64,000 nucleotides of DNA, taken from positions 37,177 to 101,176 of the forward strand of contig NZ_NVQF01000011.1 of the NCBI RefSeq assembly GCF_002592005.1. The letters are read 5' to 3'. How positions within the stretch are numbered: position 1 is the first letter of the stretch; the number at the start of each line of letters is the position of its first letter. The stretch is from Mycolicibacterium palauense (lineage in GTDB: Bacteria > Actinomycetota > Actinomycetes > Mycobacteriales > Mycobacteriaceae). The translations under genes were made by a program, and so were the position numbers. The notes beneath the pieces are model-generated. The model had not been told where the DNA came from and did no database searches. It was given only the letters and a program-made list of their open reading frames with translations. This document shows, piece after piece, positions 36,917 through 44,757 of this stretch.

Positions 36917-38551
36917 ATGGCAGCCAACCCGCGGGCCGGGCAACCGGCACAACCCGAAGACCTGATCGATCTGCCCCACCTCGTGACCGCCTACTACTCG
37001 ATCACGCCCGACCCCGACGACGTCGACCAGCAGGTGGTGTTCGGAACCTCGGGTCACCGCGGCTCCAGCCTGGACGGGGCGTTCAACGAGGCCCACATCC
37101 TGGCCACCACCCAGGCGATCGTCGAATACCGCACCGCGCAGGGGACCACCGGGCCGCTGTTCCTCGGCCGCGACACCCACGGCCTCTCGGAGCCGGCCTG
37201 GACCTCGGCGCTGGAGGTGCTGGCCGCCAACGACGTTACGGCGCTGATCGACTCGGCCGACCGCTACACCCCGACCCCCGCGGTCAGTCACGCGATCCTG
37301 ACCCACAACCGTGGCCGCGACAGCGGGCTGGCCGACGGGATCGTCGTCACTCCGTCGCACAACCCGCCCCGCGACGGCGGCTTCAAATACAACCCGCCCA
37401 ACGGCGGGCCCGCCGACACCGACGCCACCGGTGCAATCGCCAAGCGTGCCAACGAGATCCTGCGCAACGGCCTGACCGAGGTCAAACGCGTGCCGCTGGC
37501 CCGCGCGCTGCAGAGCGCCCGCAAGCACGACTACCTCGACGCCTACGTCTCCGACCTGCCCAACGTGGTGGACGTGCACGCGATCTCCGCCGAGGGCATC
37601 CGGATCGGCGCTGACCCGCTGGGCGGGGCCAGCGTCGACTACTGGGCGGCCATCGCCGAGCGGCACAACCTGGAACTCACGGTGGTCAACCCGCTGGTCG
37701 ATGCGACCTGGCGGTTCATGACCCTGGACACCGACGGCAAGATCCGGATGGACTGCAGCTCGCCCAACGCCATGGCCTCCCTGATCGGCAAGATCGGCGA
37801 CTACCAGATCGCCACCGGCAACGACGCCGACTCCGACCGGCACGGCATCGTCACACCCGACGGCGGGCTGATGAACCCCAACCACTACCTGGCCGTCGCG
37901 ATCGACTACCTCTACACCCACCGGCCCGAATGGCCGGCCGCGGTGGCCGTCGGCAAGACCGCGGTGAGCAGCTCGATCATCGACCGGGTGGTCGCGGGCC
38001 TGGAGCGCAAGCTCGTCGAGGTGCCCGTGGGATTCAAGTGGTTCGTCGACGGGCTGATCTCGGGCACCATCGGTTTCGGTGGCGAGGAATCGGCCGGGGC
38101 GTCGTTCCTGCGCCGCGACGGCTCGGTGTGGACCACCGACAAGGACGGCATCATCCTGGCGCTGCTGGCCTCGGAGATCCTGGCCGTCACCGGCAAGACC
38201 CCGTCGCAGCGGTATGCCGAGCTGGCCCAGACCTACGGTGCGCCCACCTACGCGCGCATCGACGCCCCGGCCGACCGGGAACAGAAGGCCCGGCTGGCCA
38301 AGCTGTCCGCGGAGCAGGTCAGTGCCACCGACCTGGCCGGGGAGCCCATCACCGCCAAGCTGACCACCGCCCCCGGCAACGGCGCCGCCCTGGGCGGGCT
38401 GAAGGTGACCACCGAGAACGCCTGGTTCGCCGCCCGTCCGTCGGGCACCGAGGACGTGTACAAGATCTACGCCGAGTCCTTCAAGGGGCCCGAGCATCTC
38501 GCGGAGGTCCAGGAAGCGGCCCGCGAGGTGGTCAATACAGTCATCTCGTGA
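36917..38551 (+). CDS. pgm: Phosphoglucomutase (alpha-D-glucose phosphate-specific)
   Basis: 544 residues of the phosphohexomutase family. The phosphoserine loop is [20 protein letters not shown] (Ser147). Metal-binding is DADSDRHG (303-308), the sugar-binding loop is [15 protein letters not shown] and the phosphate-binding loop is [13 protein letters not shown]. It interconverts glucose-1-phosphate and glucose-6-phosphate for glycogen, trehalose and cell-wall sugar metabolism. Start ATG 36917 begins the conserved N terminus. Its stop overlaps the MFS gene start (GTGA). Confidence 0.96.
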   Translation: MAANPRAGQPAQPEDLIDLPHLVTAYYSITPDPDDVDQQVVFGTSGHRGSSLDGAFNEAHILATTQAIVEYRTAQGTTGPLFLGRDTHGLSEPAWTSALEVLAANDVTALIDSADRYTPTPAVSHAILTHNRGRDSGLADGIVVTPSHNPPRDGGFKYNPPNGGPADTDATGAIAKRANEILRNGLTEVKRVPLARALQSARKHDYLDAYVSDLPNVVDVHAISAEGIRIGADPLGGASVDYWAAIAERHNLELTVVNPLVDATWRFMTLDTDGKIRMDCSSPNAMASLIGKIGDYQIATGNDADSDRHGIVTPDGGLMNPNHYLAVAIDYLYTHRPEWPAAVAVGKTAVSSSIIDRVVAGLERKLVEVPVGFKWFVDGLISGTIGFGGEESAGASFLRRDGSVWTTDKDGIILALLASEILAVTGKTPSQRYAELAQTYGAPTYARIDAPADREQKARLAKLSAEQVSATDLAGEPITAKLTTAPGNGAALGGLKVTTENAWFAARPSGTEDVYKIYAESFKGPEHLAEVQEAAREVVNTVIS

Positions 38552-39819
38552 GTTCCGTGACCGAGGGCGACTGTTCGGCGCACACCGAGCGGCCCAAGCT
38601 CCCCGGCGAAGTCTGGGTACTGGTCTTCTCCAACGCGGTCATCGCCCTGGGCTACGGCGTGGTCTCGCCGGTGCTGCCGCAGTACGCCCGCAACTTCGGC
38701 GTCAGCATCACCGCGGCGACGTTCGTGGTCACCGCGTTCGCCCTCATGCGGCTGCTGTTCGCCCCGGCCGCCGGGCGGATGATCCAGCGGCTGGGGGAGC
38801 GGCGCATCTACGTCAGCGGCCTGCTGATCGTCGCGCTGTCCACTGGGGCCTGCGCCTTCGCCCACGCCTACTGGCAGCTGCTGCTGTTCCGGGCCCTGGG
38901 CGGCATCGGGTCGACCATGTTCTTCATCTCCGCGCTGGGCCTGATGATCCGGATCAGCCCGCCGGATGCCCGCGGCCGGGTCGCCGGCATGTTCTCCTCG
39001 GCGTTCCTGGTCGGGTCGGTCGGCGGGCCGGTGCTGGGCAGCGTCACCGCCGGGCTGGGGTTGGCCGCGCCGTTCCTCATCTACGGGGCGGCGCTGCTGG
39101 TGGCGGCCACCGTGGTGTTCATCAGCCTGCGCCACTCCGCGCTGGCCGCGCCCGAGCCCGACACCGAGACCACCATGACCCTGGGCCAGGCGTGGCGCAA
39201 CCGCGCCTACCGGGCGGCACTGCTGTCCAACTTCGCCACCGGCTGGTCGGCGTTCGGACTGCGCATCGCGCTGGTGCCGCTGTTCATCGTCGAGATGCTG
39301 CACCGCAGTCCCGGTGTGGCGGGCCTGGCGTTGGCCACCTTCGCCGTGGGCAACGTCGCCGCGGTCATCCCTGCTGGCCAGCTCTCCGACCGGGTGGGAC
39401 GGCGGCTGCTGCTGATCACCGGGCTGTTCGTCGCCGGGGTGGCCACCGCCGTGGTGGGCCTGACCGACGGGCTGCCGCTGTTTCTGGCCACGGCGTTGAT
39501 CGCCGGGTTCGCCACCGGCATCTTCACCTCGCCGCAGCAGGCCGCCGTGGCCGACATCATCGGCAGCAAGGCCCGCGGAGGTACCGCGGTGGCCACCTTC
39601 CAGATGATGGCCGACCTGGGGTCGATCATGGGATCGCTGCTGGTGGGCCTCATCGCCCAGCGGCTCTCGTTCTCCTGGGCGTTCGCCATCAGCGGCGCGA
39701 TCCTGGTGGTCGGGGCCGTGGGCTGGCTGATCGCCCCGGAAACCCGGCCCCGCCGGGCGCCTCGATCCGACGATGAGGACACCCAGCCGCCGCCGGTGGG
39801 CCCCGAGGCCGCCGGGTAG
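38548..39819 (+). CDS. Major facilitator superfamily transporter
   Basis: 423 residues with 12 predicted TM helices. The N-terminal half has [23 protein letters not shown] and the motif-A region [34 protein letters not shown] begins the second half, whose motif A is [13 protein letters not shown]. This resembles drug-efflux or sugar-exporter types. It starts with GTG overlapping the pgm stop, so it is cotranslated with pgm. The substrate is unknown. The C terminus is a short Pro-rich acidic tail. Confidence 0.9.
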   Translation: MSSVTEGDCSAHTERPKLPGEVWVLVFSNAVIALGYGVVSPVLPQYARNFGVSITAATFVVTAFALMRLLFAPAAGRMIQRLGERRIYVSGLLIVALSTGACAFAHAYWQLLLFRALGGIGSTMFFISALGLMIRISPPDARGRVAGMFSSAFLVGSVGGPVLGSVTAGLGLAAPFLIYGAALLVAATVVFISLRHSALAAPEPDTETTMTLGQAWRNRAYRAALLSNFATGWSAFGLRIALVPLFIVEMLHRSPGVAGLALATFAVGNVAAVIPAGQLSDRVGRRLLLITGLFVAGVATAVVGLTDGLPLFLATALIAGFATGIFTSPQQAAVADIIGSKARGGTAVATFQMMADLGSIMGSLLVGLIAQRLSFSWAFAISGAILVVGAVGWLIAPETRPRRAPRSDDEDTQPPPVGPEAAG

Positions 39820-39884
39820 GCCCCTCAACCAGCGGTTTTGAGGCAGGCATGTCGGTGGTGTAACTTCGAACAGCACAACTTCAC

Positions 39885-39960
39885 GGGGCTATGGCGCAGT
39901 TGGTAGCGCACCACACTGGCAGTGTGGGGGTCAGGGGTTCGAATCCCCTTAGCTCCACCA
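39885..39960 (+). tRNA. tRNA-Ala (anticodon GGC)
   Basis: GGGGCTA pairs with TAGCTCC; D-arm GCGCAGTTGGTAGCGC; anticodon arm CCACA-CTGGCAG-TGTGG with anticodon GGC; T-arm AGGGG-TTCGAAT-CCCCT; CCA is encoded. A terminator lies 50 bases downstream, and an accessory gene block begins beyond it. Confidence 0.97.
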
Positions 39961-40010
39961 TACGAGTCGCGTTATTGGTGACAGCTGAGTCGCGACATGG
40001 GTTACAGATT

Positions 40011-40034
40011 CCCCGGCCATCGGTCGGGGTTTTT
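40011..40034 (+). terminator. Terminator downstream of tRNA-Ala
   Basis: CCCCGGCC and GGTCGGGG pair around a three-base ATC loop (one G-T pair) and are followed by TTTTT, then GTTTT. Confidence 0.82.
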
Positions 40035-40150
40035 GTTTTGGTGGCGCCGGTGGTTTGTGGCGGGGTCGATGTGGTGGCTGCTGAGGATAGTGGCGTTCCG
40101 ATCGTTCGCCGGCAGGCAGGCGCTCGCGCCGTGGTTGCTATCGTTGCCTG

Positions 40151-40201
40151 GTGATCGACATTCGACATGCGTGGTGGTGGCTGCTCCAGCAGCCCGTCTA
40201 G
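40151..40201 (+). CDS. Trp-rich leader peptide of trpS
   Basis: A 16-residue reading frame from GTG 40151 to TAG 40199-40201 encoding MIDIRHAWWWLLQQPV with three tandem TGG codons. It ends inside the alternative hairpin system that precedes trpS. Ribosome stalling at the Trp codons when charged tRNA-Trp is scarce would set the RNA fold. Auxiliary TrpRS genes in streptomycetes are known to be controlled this way. No strong Shine-Dalgarno is seen. Confidence 0.85.
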   Translation: MIDIRHAWWWLLQQPV

Positions 40202-40229
40202 CCATGTCCGCGGGCTGTACGCAGCCCGC
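40179..40229 (+). promoter_or_regulatory. Ribosome-mediated transcription attenuator of trpS
   Basis: Segments 1:2 are GGCTGC (40179-40184) with GCAGCC (40189-40194). The antiterminator 2:3 is CAGCCCG (40190-40196) with CGGGCTG (40211-40217). The terminator 3:4 is GCGGGCTG (40210-40217) with CAGCCCGC (40222-40229) around loop TACG. The 2:3 pairing excludes both others, and the Trp codons cover segment 1. No T run follows the 3:4 stem, as in other actinobacterial attenuators. Confidence 0.85.
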
Positions 40230-40254
40230 TAGTCATCTGACTTGATCGAGGTTT

Positions 40255-40286
40255 GTACAGCCCCCTTGACCATCCAGGAGCTGTAC
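40255..40286 (+). promoter_or_regulatory. Hairpin overlapping the trpS ribosome-binding site
   Basis: GTACAGC (40255-40261) can pair with GCTGTAC (40280-40286), which abuts the AGGAG Shine-Dalgarno (40276-40280). The same GTACAGCCC (40255-40263) can instead pair with GGGCTGTAC (40212-40220), part of the attenuator. This could add translational control. Confidence 0.5.
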
Positions 40287-40287
40287 G

Positions 40288-41328
40288 TTGAATACCTTCT
40301 CTGCCACCATCCAGCGCAGCGACACGCTGCGTGCCGTCGTTGCCGAGCACCCCGACCGGTACCGCATTGTCACCGGCGAACGCCCCACGGGCCCTTTGCA
40401 TCTCGGTCACTATTTCGGAACCATCTCCGAGCGGGTGCGGCTGCATGGTCTGGGTGTCGACACGTTCGTGATCCTCGCCGACTACCAGGTGATCACCGAC
40501 CGCGATGCGATCGGTCGGGTCCGTGAGAACGTCTATACCGCCGTGCTGGACTATCTGGCTGCCGGGATCGACCCCGACCGTGCCACCATCTTCACGCACT
40601 CGTCGGTCCCGGCACTGAACCAGCTCCTGCTGCCGTTCCTGAGCTTGGTGACCGAGGCCGAGCTCCACCGCAATCCCACGGTCAAAGCGGAGCATGCCGC
40701 ATCCGGCCGCGCCCTCAGCGGACTGCTGCTGACCTATCCGGTCCACCAGGCCGCCGACATCTTGTTCTGCAAGGGGAACCTGGTCCCCGTGGGGAAAGAC
40801 AACCTGCCGCATGTCGAGCTGACCCGGGTGATCGCGCGACGCTTCAACGAACGCTACGGCGCGGTGTTCCCCGAACCGCAGGCACTGCTCACCTCGGCCC
40901 CGGAAGTTCCCGGTCTCGACGGGCGGAAGATGTCCAAGAGTTACGGCAACGCGATCGCATTGTCGATGACCGCCGACGAAACAGCGGACCTGATTCGCCG
41001 CGCCCCGACCGACTCCCAGCGACGCATCACGTTCGATCCCGTCAACCGTCCCGGCGTGTCCGCGCTGTTGACCACGGCTGCGCTGTGCTCCGGCCGCGCT
41101 GAACAAGAGCTTGCCAACGACATTGGCGACGCCGGGTCCGGGGCGCTGAAGAAGCTCACTACCGACGCGGTCAACGAGTTCCTCACCCCACATCGTCGAC
41201 GTCGCACCGACTTCGCGCGCGACCCCGATCTCGTGCGCAGCGTTCTGCGGGACGGGAACCGGCGAGCCAACGTGGCGGCAAACCAAACCCTCGACGAAGT
41301 GCACGCTGCGATGGGAACCGCGTACTGA
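40288..41328 (+). CDS. trpS: Auxiliary tryptophanyl-tRNA synthetase
   Basis: A 346-residue class-I synthetase. PLHLGHYFG is the HIGH motif (38-41) and GRKMSKSYGN is KMSKS (214-218). DYQVITDRD and YPVHQAADILFCKGNLVPVGKDN form the tryptophan and tRNA sites. It charges tRNA-Trp. A Trp-codon leader and its location outside the core blocks suggest an inducible second copy, comparable to the indolmycin-resistant TrpRS of streptomycetes; resistance itself cannot be read from the sequence. Start TTG 40288 follows AGGAG by seven bases. Confidence 0.93.
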   Translation: MNTFSATIQRSDTLRAVVAEHPDRYRIVTGERPTGPLHLGHYFGTISERVRLHGLGVDTFVILADYQVITDRDAIGRVRENVYTAVLDYLAAGIDPDRATIFTHSSVPALNQLLLPFLSLVTEAELHRNPTVKAEHAASGRALSGLLLTYPVHQAADILFCKGNLVPVGKDNLPHVELTRVIARRFNERYGAVFPEPQALLTSAPEVPGLDGRKMSKSYGNAIALSMTADETADLIRRAPTDSQRRITFDPVNRPGVSALLTTAALCSGRAEQELANDIGDAGSGALKKLTTDAVNEFLTPHRRRRTDFARDPDLVRSVLRDGNRRANVAANQTLDEVHAAMGTAY

Positions 41329-41554
41329 TGCGTGCCATTCGGATAGGGCCCTCGCCGACTCGTGCAGCGTTGTCGGGCTCGCGCCATCTCGCACGTCGCC
41401 GCTGAAATCGGTACTTCACTAGCGTGCGCCACCACGTGCGTGGCCCGCTACCGCGAGTTCGGTGCGGGTGAGGACACCGGGGCGCGTGCAGGCGACTGTG
41501 CGAGCAACCTGGTACCCGCGCACACTCGCCCGGTGACAGGGAGGCGAGTACCAT

Positions 41555-41575
41555 CCGCCGGTGTATCACCGGTGG
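41555..41575. promoter_or_regulatory. Near-perfect inverted repeat upstream of the HExxH module
   Basis: CCGCCGGTG, TAT, CACCGGTGG (one mismatch). TACCAT (41549-41554) immediately upstream could be a -10 element, so the repeat would lie on the start of transcription. It sits 17 bases before the small-protein ATG. It may be an operator or a short leader hairpin. The rest of 41329-41592 shows no gene. Confidence 0.5.
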
Positions 41576-41592
41576 ACTGTAGGGGGCTGGCC

Positions 41593-41922
41593 ATGCGTGT
41601 GTTGATCGAGAGTGATCCCGAATTCGTCTCCAGCGTGACGGTCGAGTTTGAGGCCGATCCCGGCGCCGCGGTGACGCCCACTGAGCCCGCGACCGACCTC
41701 ACTGAACAGAGGTTTGGCCTCGCCGAGGCGGCTGCCATCATTGTGATCGTCAAAGGCGTGTTCGAAATCATCGAGGTCGTCAAACGGGTCGTCCGCAGAT
41801 CCAAAAAGAAACAAACGTTGCGGCTGAAATCGGCTCTCGCGACTGTGGTGGTCGAGATCTCCCCTGACGTCACGGCCGAAGAACTGCAGGATCTTCTCGC
41901 GCCGCTGACTCAGCTGCCATGA
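41593..41922 (+). CDS. Small protein of unknown function, coupled to the HExxH protein
   Basis: 109 residues. An N-terminal strand-rich part (VTVEFEADPGAAVTP) precedes a hydrophobic helix (GLAEAAAIIVIVKGVFEIIE), a basic stretch (VKRVVRRSKKKQ) and a C-terminal strand-helix unit (TLRLKSALATVVVEISPDVTAEELQDLLAPL). The layout resembles the small EACC1-type components of proposed bacterial conflict systems, but this is visual resemblance only. ATG 41593 follows AGGGGG by six bases. Its stop overlaps the next gene's start (ATGA). Base composition is visibly lower in GC than the core genes. Confidence 0.75.
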   Translation: MRVLIESDPEFVSSVTVEFEADPGAAVTPTEPATDLTEQRFGLAEAAAIIVIVKGVFEIIEVVKRVVRRSKKKQTLRLKSALATVVVEISPDVTAEELQDLLAPLTQLP

Positions 41923-43466
41923 ACGATCGAGCCTCCTTGGATGAGGTTCTCCTGCCCGAGTACGGCCGATTCAACCCGCGATTCCTGGGACTGACCTTTC
42001 TTTTCGACTGTCCCGACGACTACAACGTTGTTCGGGCAGCGATGACCGGCCCCGGCGGACTGAGATCGCCGAAGGCCGCCGAAACGGGCCTGCACGAGAT
42101 TGCGCTGCTGTCGGTCTTCGATCACGAGTATCGGCACTACCTGGACTTCCTGCTCAGTCCCTACAGCACGACGGTGTTTCGCATGCGCCTGCAAGCTCTC
42201 ATCAACGGAAGTCAGGCGCTGTCGGCTGCTCGGGACCTGCCGGGCGACGTGCTACCGCTGCCGCTCACCCGCTGGGCGATATTGCCCGAGGCCGAGCGGC
42301 GGTCACATGAGGGCGACTGGTCCCAGCTGTTCGGACGTCAGGTGGGCGCGGTGCAGTTGCCTTCGCGGAGTAAATCAGATCTCTTGACCAACTTGGCAGC
42401 AGGAGTCACTTCAATTGGTCACAGGCTCACCCAGGACCAGTTCGAGGCCCACACCGATGCCGCCGTCAGGGCATACCTGCGGATCAGTCAACTCACCGAG
42501 GGGTTCGACGTTCCCGCGGTGCTGAGCCATTTGCGGCCGCCCTACGTCCATGAGGCGTCGGCATTGTCGGCTCAGCTCGCTGCGATCTTGGTCGCCCAGG
42601 GGGAGTTGGAGTTTTCCCGGTTCGCGAATCTCCTGATGAACAGCACTGCGCCCCAGGCGCGGGCGTGGCAGACCTGCTACACGTTGGCCCGGCAGCTCTC
42701 GGCCGACGAGGACTCCGTCTCTGTGGTCCGGCGGATCCCTTCCATCACGACGTGGGCGCTCTTCGGCAATCTCGAAATGGACGGGGCTGCGGGATGTCCG
42801 ACGAGCCGGCTATCACGGCTGATGGTCGCTGTCGACGCCACGCCGGAGGATCCCCGGTGGCGCTGTGACATGGATGATCCCTCGTCGATCGATCGCATGT
42901 GGAGTCACTGGGACGAGACGACAGGCCTACGACCGTGGGCGGAGTCACTGGCCCGCCATGCCGACGTCACTCGTCGCTCGATCGACCAGTATGAAAACGT
43001 GCGTGCCGCCTGGGCAGGAGACCCCGAGATGGTGGACGCCGTGATAGCGGTACTCCGTCAGCTCATCGGCCACCAGGGGATTGCGCTCTCTACCCTTACA
43101 GAAGACCTGCGGCAGATCGTCGATCCTTTCCGATACGTCCAGATATCAGAACCCACCATGCTGTTGCCGGACATCCGGTTTGAGTTTCGCGGGTTCGGCA
43201 TGGATCCCGCTGGTGCCCGGGCAGGCCGCTGGACCCATCGCCGGAGTGCCTCCGGTGATGAGATCACGACCGGGGTTGCCCTCAGCGGTGGCCCGTCCGG
43301 CGGCGAGGAAGGGGATACGTTGCTCGACCAGAAGCTGATGCTCGAACAGATGATGGAGTGGTGCGACCTCGCCTTCTCCGATCTGCCGGTACCGGACCAT
43401 ATCCACACGAGTGCCCGCCGCGGCATCGAGGACCTCACCGGCAAGCGCACCGTTCAACTTTTCTGA
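41919..43466 (+). CDS. Uncharacterised protein with HEYRH metallopeptidase-like motif
   Basis: 515 residues, family not recognised. FDHEYRHYLDFLL contains His69-Glu70-x-x-His73, the zincin HExxH pattern in a helical context; YVHEASALSAQLAA (Glu212) is a candidate third ligand. The rest is mostly helical, with few motifs: LARQLSADEDSVSVVRR, then a C-terminal low-complexity loop (GVALSGGPSGGEEGDTL). No signal peptide or membrane segment, so a cytoplasmic protein. ATG overlaps the upstream stop (ATGA), so it is made together with the small protein. Peptidase activity is inference. Confidence 0.78.
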   Translation: MNDRASLDEVLLPEYGRFNPRFLGLTFLFDCPDDYNVVRAAMTGPGGLRSPKAAETGLHEIALLSVFDHEYRHYLDFLLSPYSTTVFRMRLQALINGSQALSAARDLPGDVLPLPLTRWAILPEAERRSHEGDWSQLFGRQVGAVQLPSRSKSDLLTNLAAGVTSIGHRLTQDQFEAHTDAAVRAYLRISQLTEGFDVPAVLSHLRPPYVHEASALSAQLAAILVAQGELEFSRFANLLMNSTAPQARAWQTCYTLARQLSADEDSVSVVRRIPSITTWALFGNLEMDGAAGCPTSRLSRLMVAVDATPEDPRWRCDMDDPSSIDRMWSHWDETTGLRPWAESLARHADVTRRSIDQYENVRAAWAGDPEMVDAVIAVLRQLIGHQGIALSTLTEDLRQIVDPFRYVQISEPTMLLPDIRFEFRGFGMDPAGARAGRWTHRRSASGDEITTGVALSGGPSGGEEGDTLLDQKLMLEQMMEWCDLAFSDLPVPDHIHTSARRGIEDLTGKRTVQLF

Positions 43467-43582
43467 TGCGCGGTTGCGTGACGACCAGCGCCACTTTCGA
43501 GAACACCTGAGCCGGTCTGTGGCGCATACATGGCGCTCCACGTTCCCCCGGGGGACCCGGTGCCGAGTCTCCGCGACGAGGG

Positions 43583-44620
43583 CTACGCCCCGGCCTCCTC
43601 GAACAGTCGCCTCGGATTCGAGGTCGACATCGCAGCGACGGCCGCGGGCTCGATTCCCCTTTCCACCAACCGTTCGGCGAACAATGTGGTGACGAACAGC
43701 AACCCGTTACCGCCGTAGCGCCGGAACATGGTCTTCAGGAAGGTGTCGTGGCTGAGCAGCAATTGGTGACCGTGCCCGCTCGCGGTCAGTGCGGCCAGCG
43801 ACTCGACGGTCAGGTCGGGATTGGGGCACCGGCCTTCCCCGGTGAGCCAGAACGGCATGCCGATCATGTCGAACTCGAGCCAGACGCCGCGTTCGGCCAG
43901 GCGCCGCTGGTAGTCGCGGTCCGTGCCCGAGGCATCCATGTGGCACAGCACCACAGCGCCCGGTGCGACGCCCTGTTCGTCGAGGACGACCCGCAGCACC
44001 TCGACACCCAGGCGCTCCCAACTCGGAATGTGGATGAACAGCGGCACGCCGACCTCCCGCTGCGCGACGCAGGCGGCGCGCAGTGAGCGTCGTTCCCAGT
44101 CGGTGAAGTCGGGTGAGACCCCGATCTCGCCGATCACGCCGGGTCGCGGTGCGGCGGGATCGATCCCGTCGGTATGTTCGGAGATCAGCGCCGACGCCAT
44201 CGCGTCGACGCTCAGGTCCAGGTCGGAGGCCGGGTGGAATTCCTCCATGTAGTTGCCGCTGCCCATGATGATCTGCACACCCGAGCGTCGCGACAGCTCC
44301 CGAAGACCCTCGGGGTTGCGGCCGATGGTCGGCAATGTCAGATCGACGACCGTCCGCCCACCGATGTCCCGAAAACCCGAGACCTCCTCGGCGAGCAGTT
44401 CGTCGTCGTCGACGACAAGATGGTCACGGCAGCCGTAGGGCCGCTCACGCAGATACCAGGCCAGTTCGGGACCCACGGTGGCGTCGAGCATCTCCGGATG
44501 TGCGGGATCGGGTTGGGTGCCGGCACGAAAGTCGAAGTAGAGGTGCTCGTGCGGCAGCACCACCCCGAGCTCGTCCGAGCCCACCCGGCCGGTGACGGTG
44601 GTGACCGCGACGGTGCCCAT
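43583..44620 (-). CDS. Phosphotriesterase-family metal hydrolase
   Basis: A 345-residue amidohydrolase barrel. VLPHEHLYFDF supplies the HxH metal pair, VIGEIGVSPDFTDWE a bridging acidic residue (Glu in the position where phosphotriesterase has a carboxylated Lys), PLFIHIPSWER and VLCHMDAS two histidines, and LLLSHDTF the catalytic Asp. The Glu-bridge form is shared with PHP-type relatives that are often lactonases or have unknown substrates. It diverges from the NCS1 permease; two LacI-type operators lie between them. Confidence 0.87.
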   Translation of the reverse strand: MGTVAVTTVTGRVGSDELGVVLPHEHLYFDFRAGTQPDPAHPEMLDATVGPELAWYLRERPYGCRDHLVVDDDELLAEEVSGFRDIGGRTVVDLTLPTIGRNPEGLRELSRRSGVQIIMGSGNYMEEFHPASDLDLSVDAMASALISEHTDGIDPAAPRPGVIGEIGVSPDFTDWERRSLRAACVAQREVGVPLFIHIPSWERLGVEVLRVVLDEQGVAPGAVVLCHMDASGTDRDYQRRLAERGVWLEFDMIGMPFWLTGEGRCPNPDLTVESLAALTASGHGHQLLLSHDTFLKTMFRRYGGNGLLFVTTLFAERLVERGIEPAAVAAMSTSNPRRLFEEAGA

Positions 44621-44661
44621 GCCCGGCGATTGTGCCGCAGCGGGCGCGCCCGCGCAGGGGA

Positions 44662-44679
44662 TGCCGGAACGTTACGGCA
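44662..44679. promoter_or_regulatory. LacI-type operator 1
   Basis: TGCCGGAACGTTACGGCA, centred on AACGTT, 42 bases from the hydrolase start. It is the reverse complement of operator 2 with one mismatch. A LacI regulator is encoded 4.4 kb away in the same cluster. Confidence 0.75.
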
Positions 44680-44726
44680 CGCGTTACACACCGGCGACTG
44701 CGGCGAAACAAACCATGCCTAACGTG

Positions 44727-44744
44727 TGCCGAAACGTTCCGGCA
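44727..44744. promoter_or_regulatory. LacI-type operator 2
   Basis: TGCCGAAACGTTCCGGCA, centred on AACGTT. Centre-to-centre spacing from operator 1 is 65 bases, about six helical turns, which suits looping. It lies directly before the permease Shine-Dalgarno (AGAGGAGG). Confidence 0.75.
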
Positions 44745-44757
44745 GAGGAGGTGTGGC

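Noticed and set aside
39997..40245. An 82-residue Trp-rich frame (FWWRRWF and MWW) upstream of trpS, considered as the leader
   Set aside because: It is long, spans the tRNA terminator and is out of register with the hairpins. The short GTG-initiated frame with WWW at 40151 fits attenuation far better.
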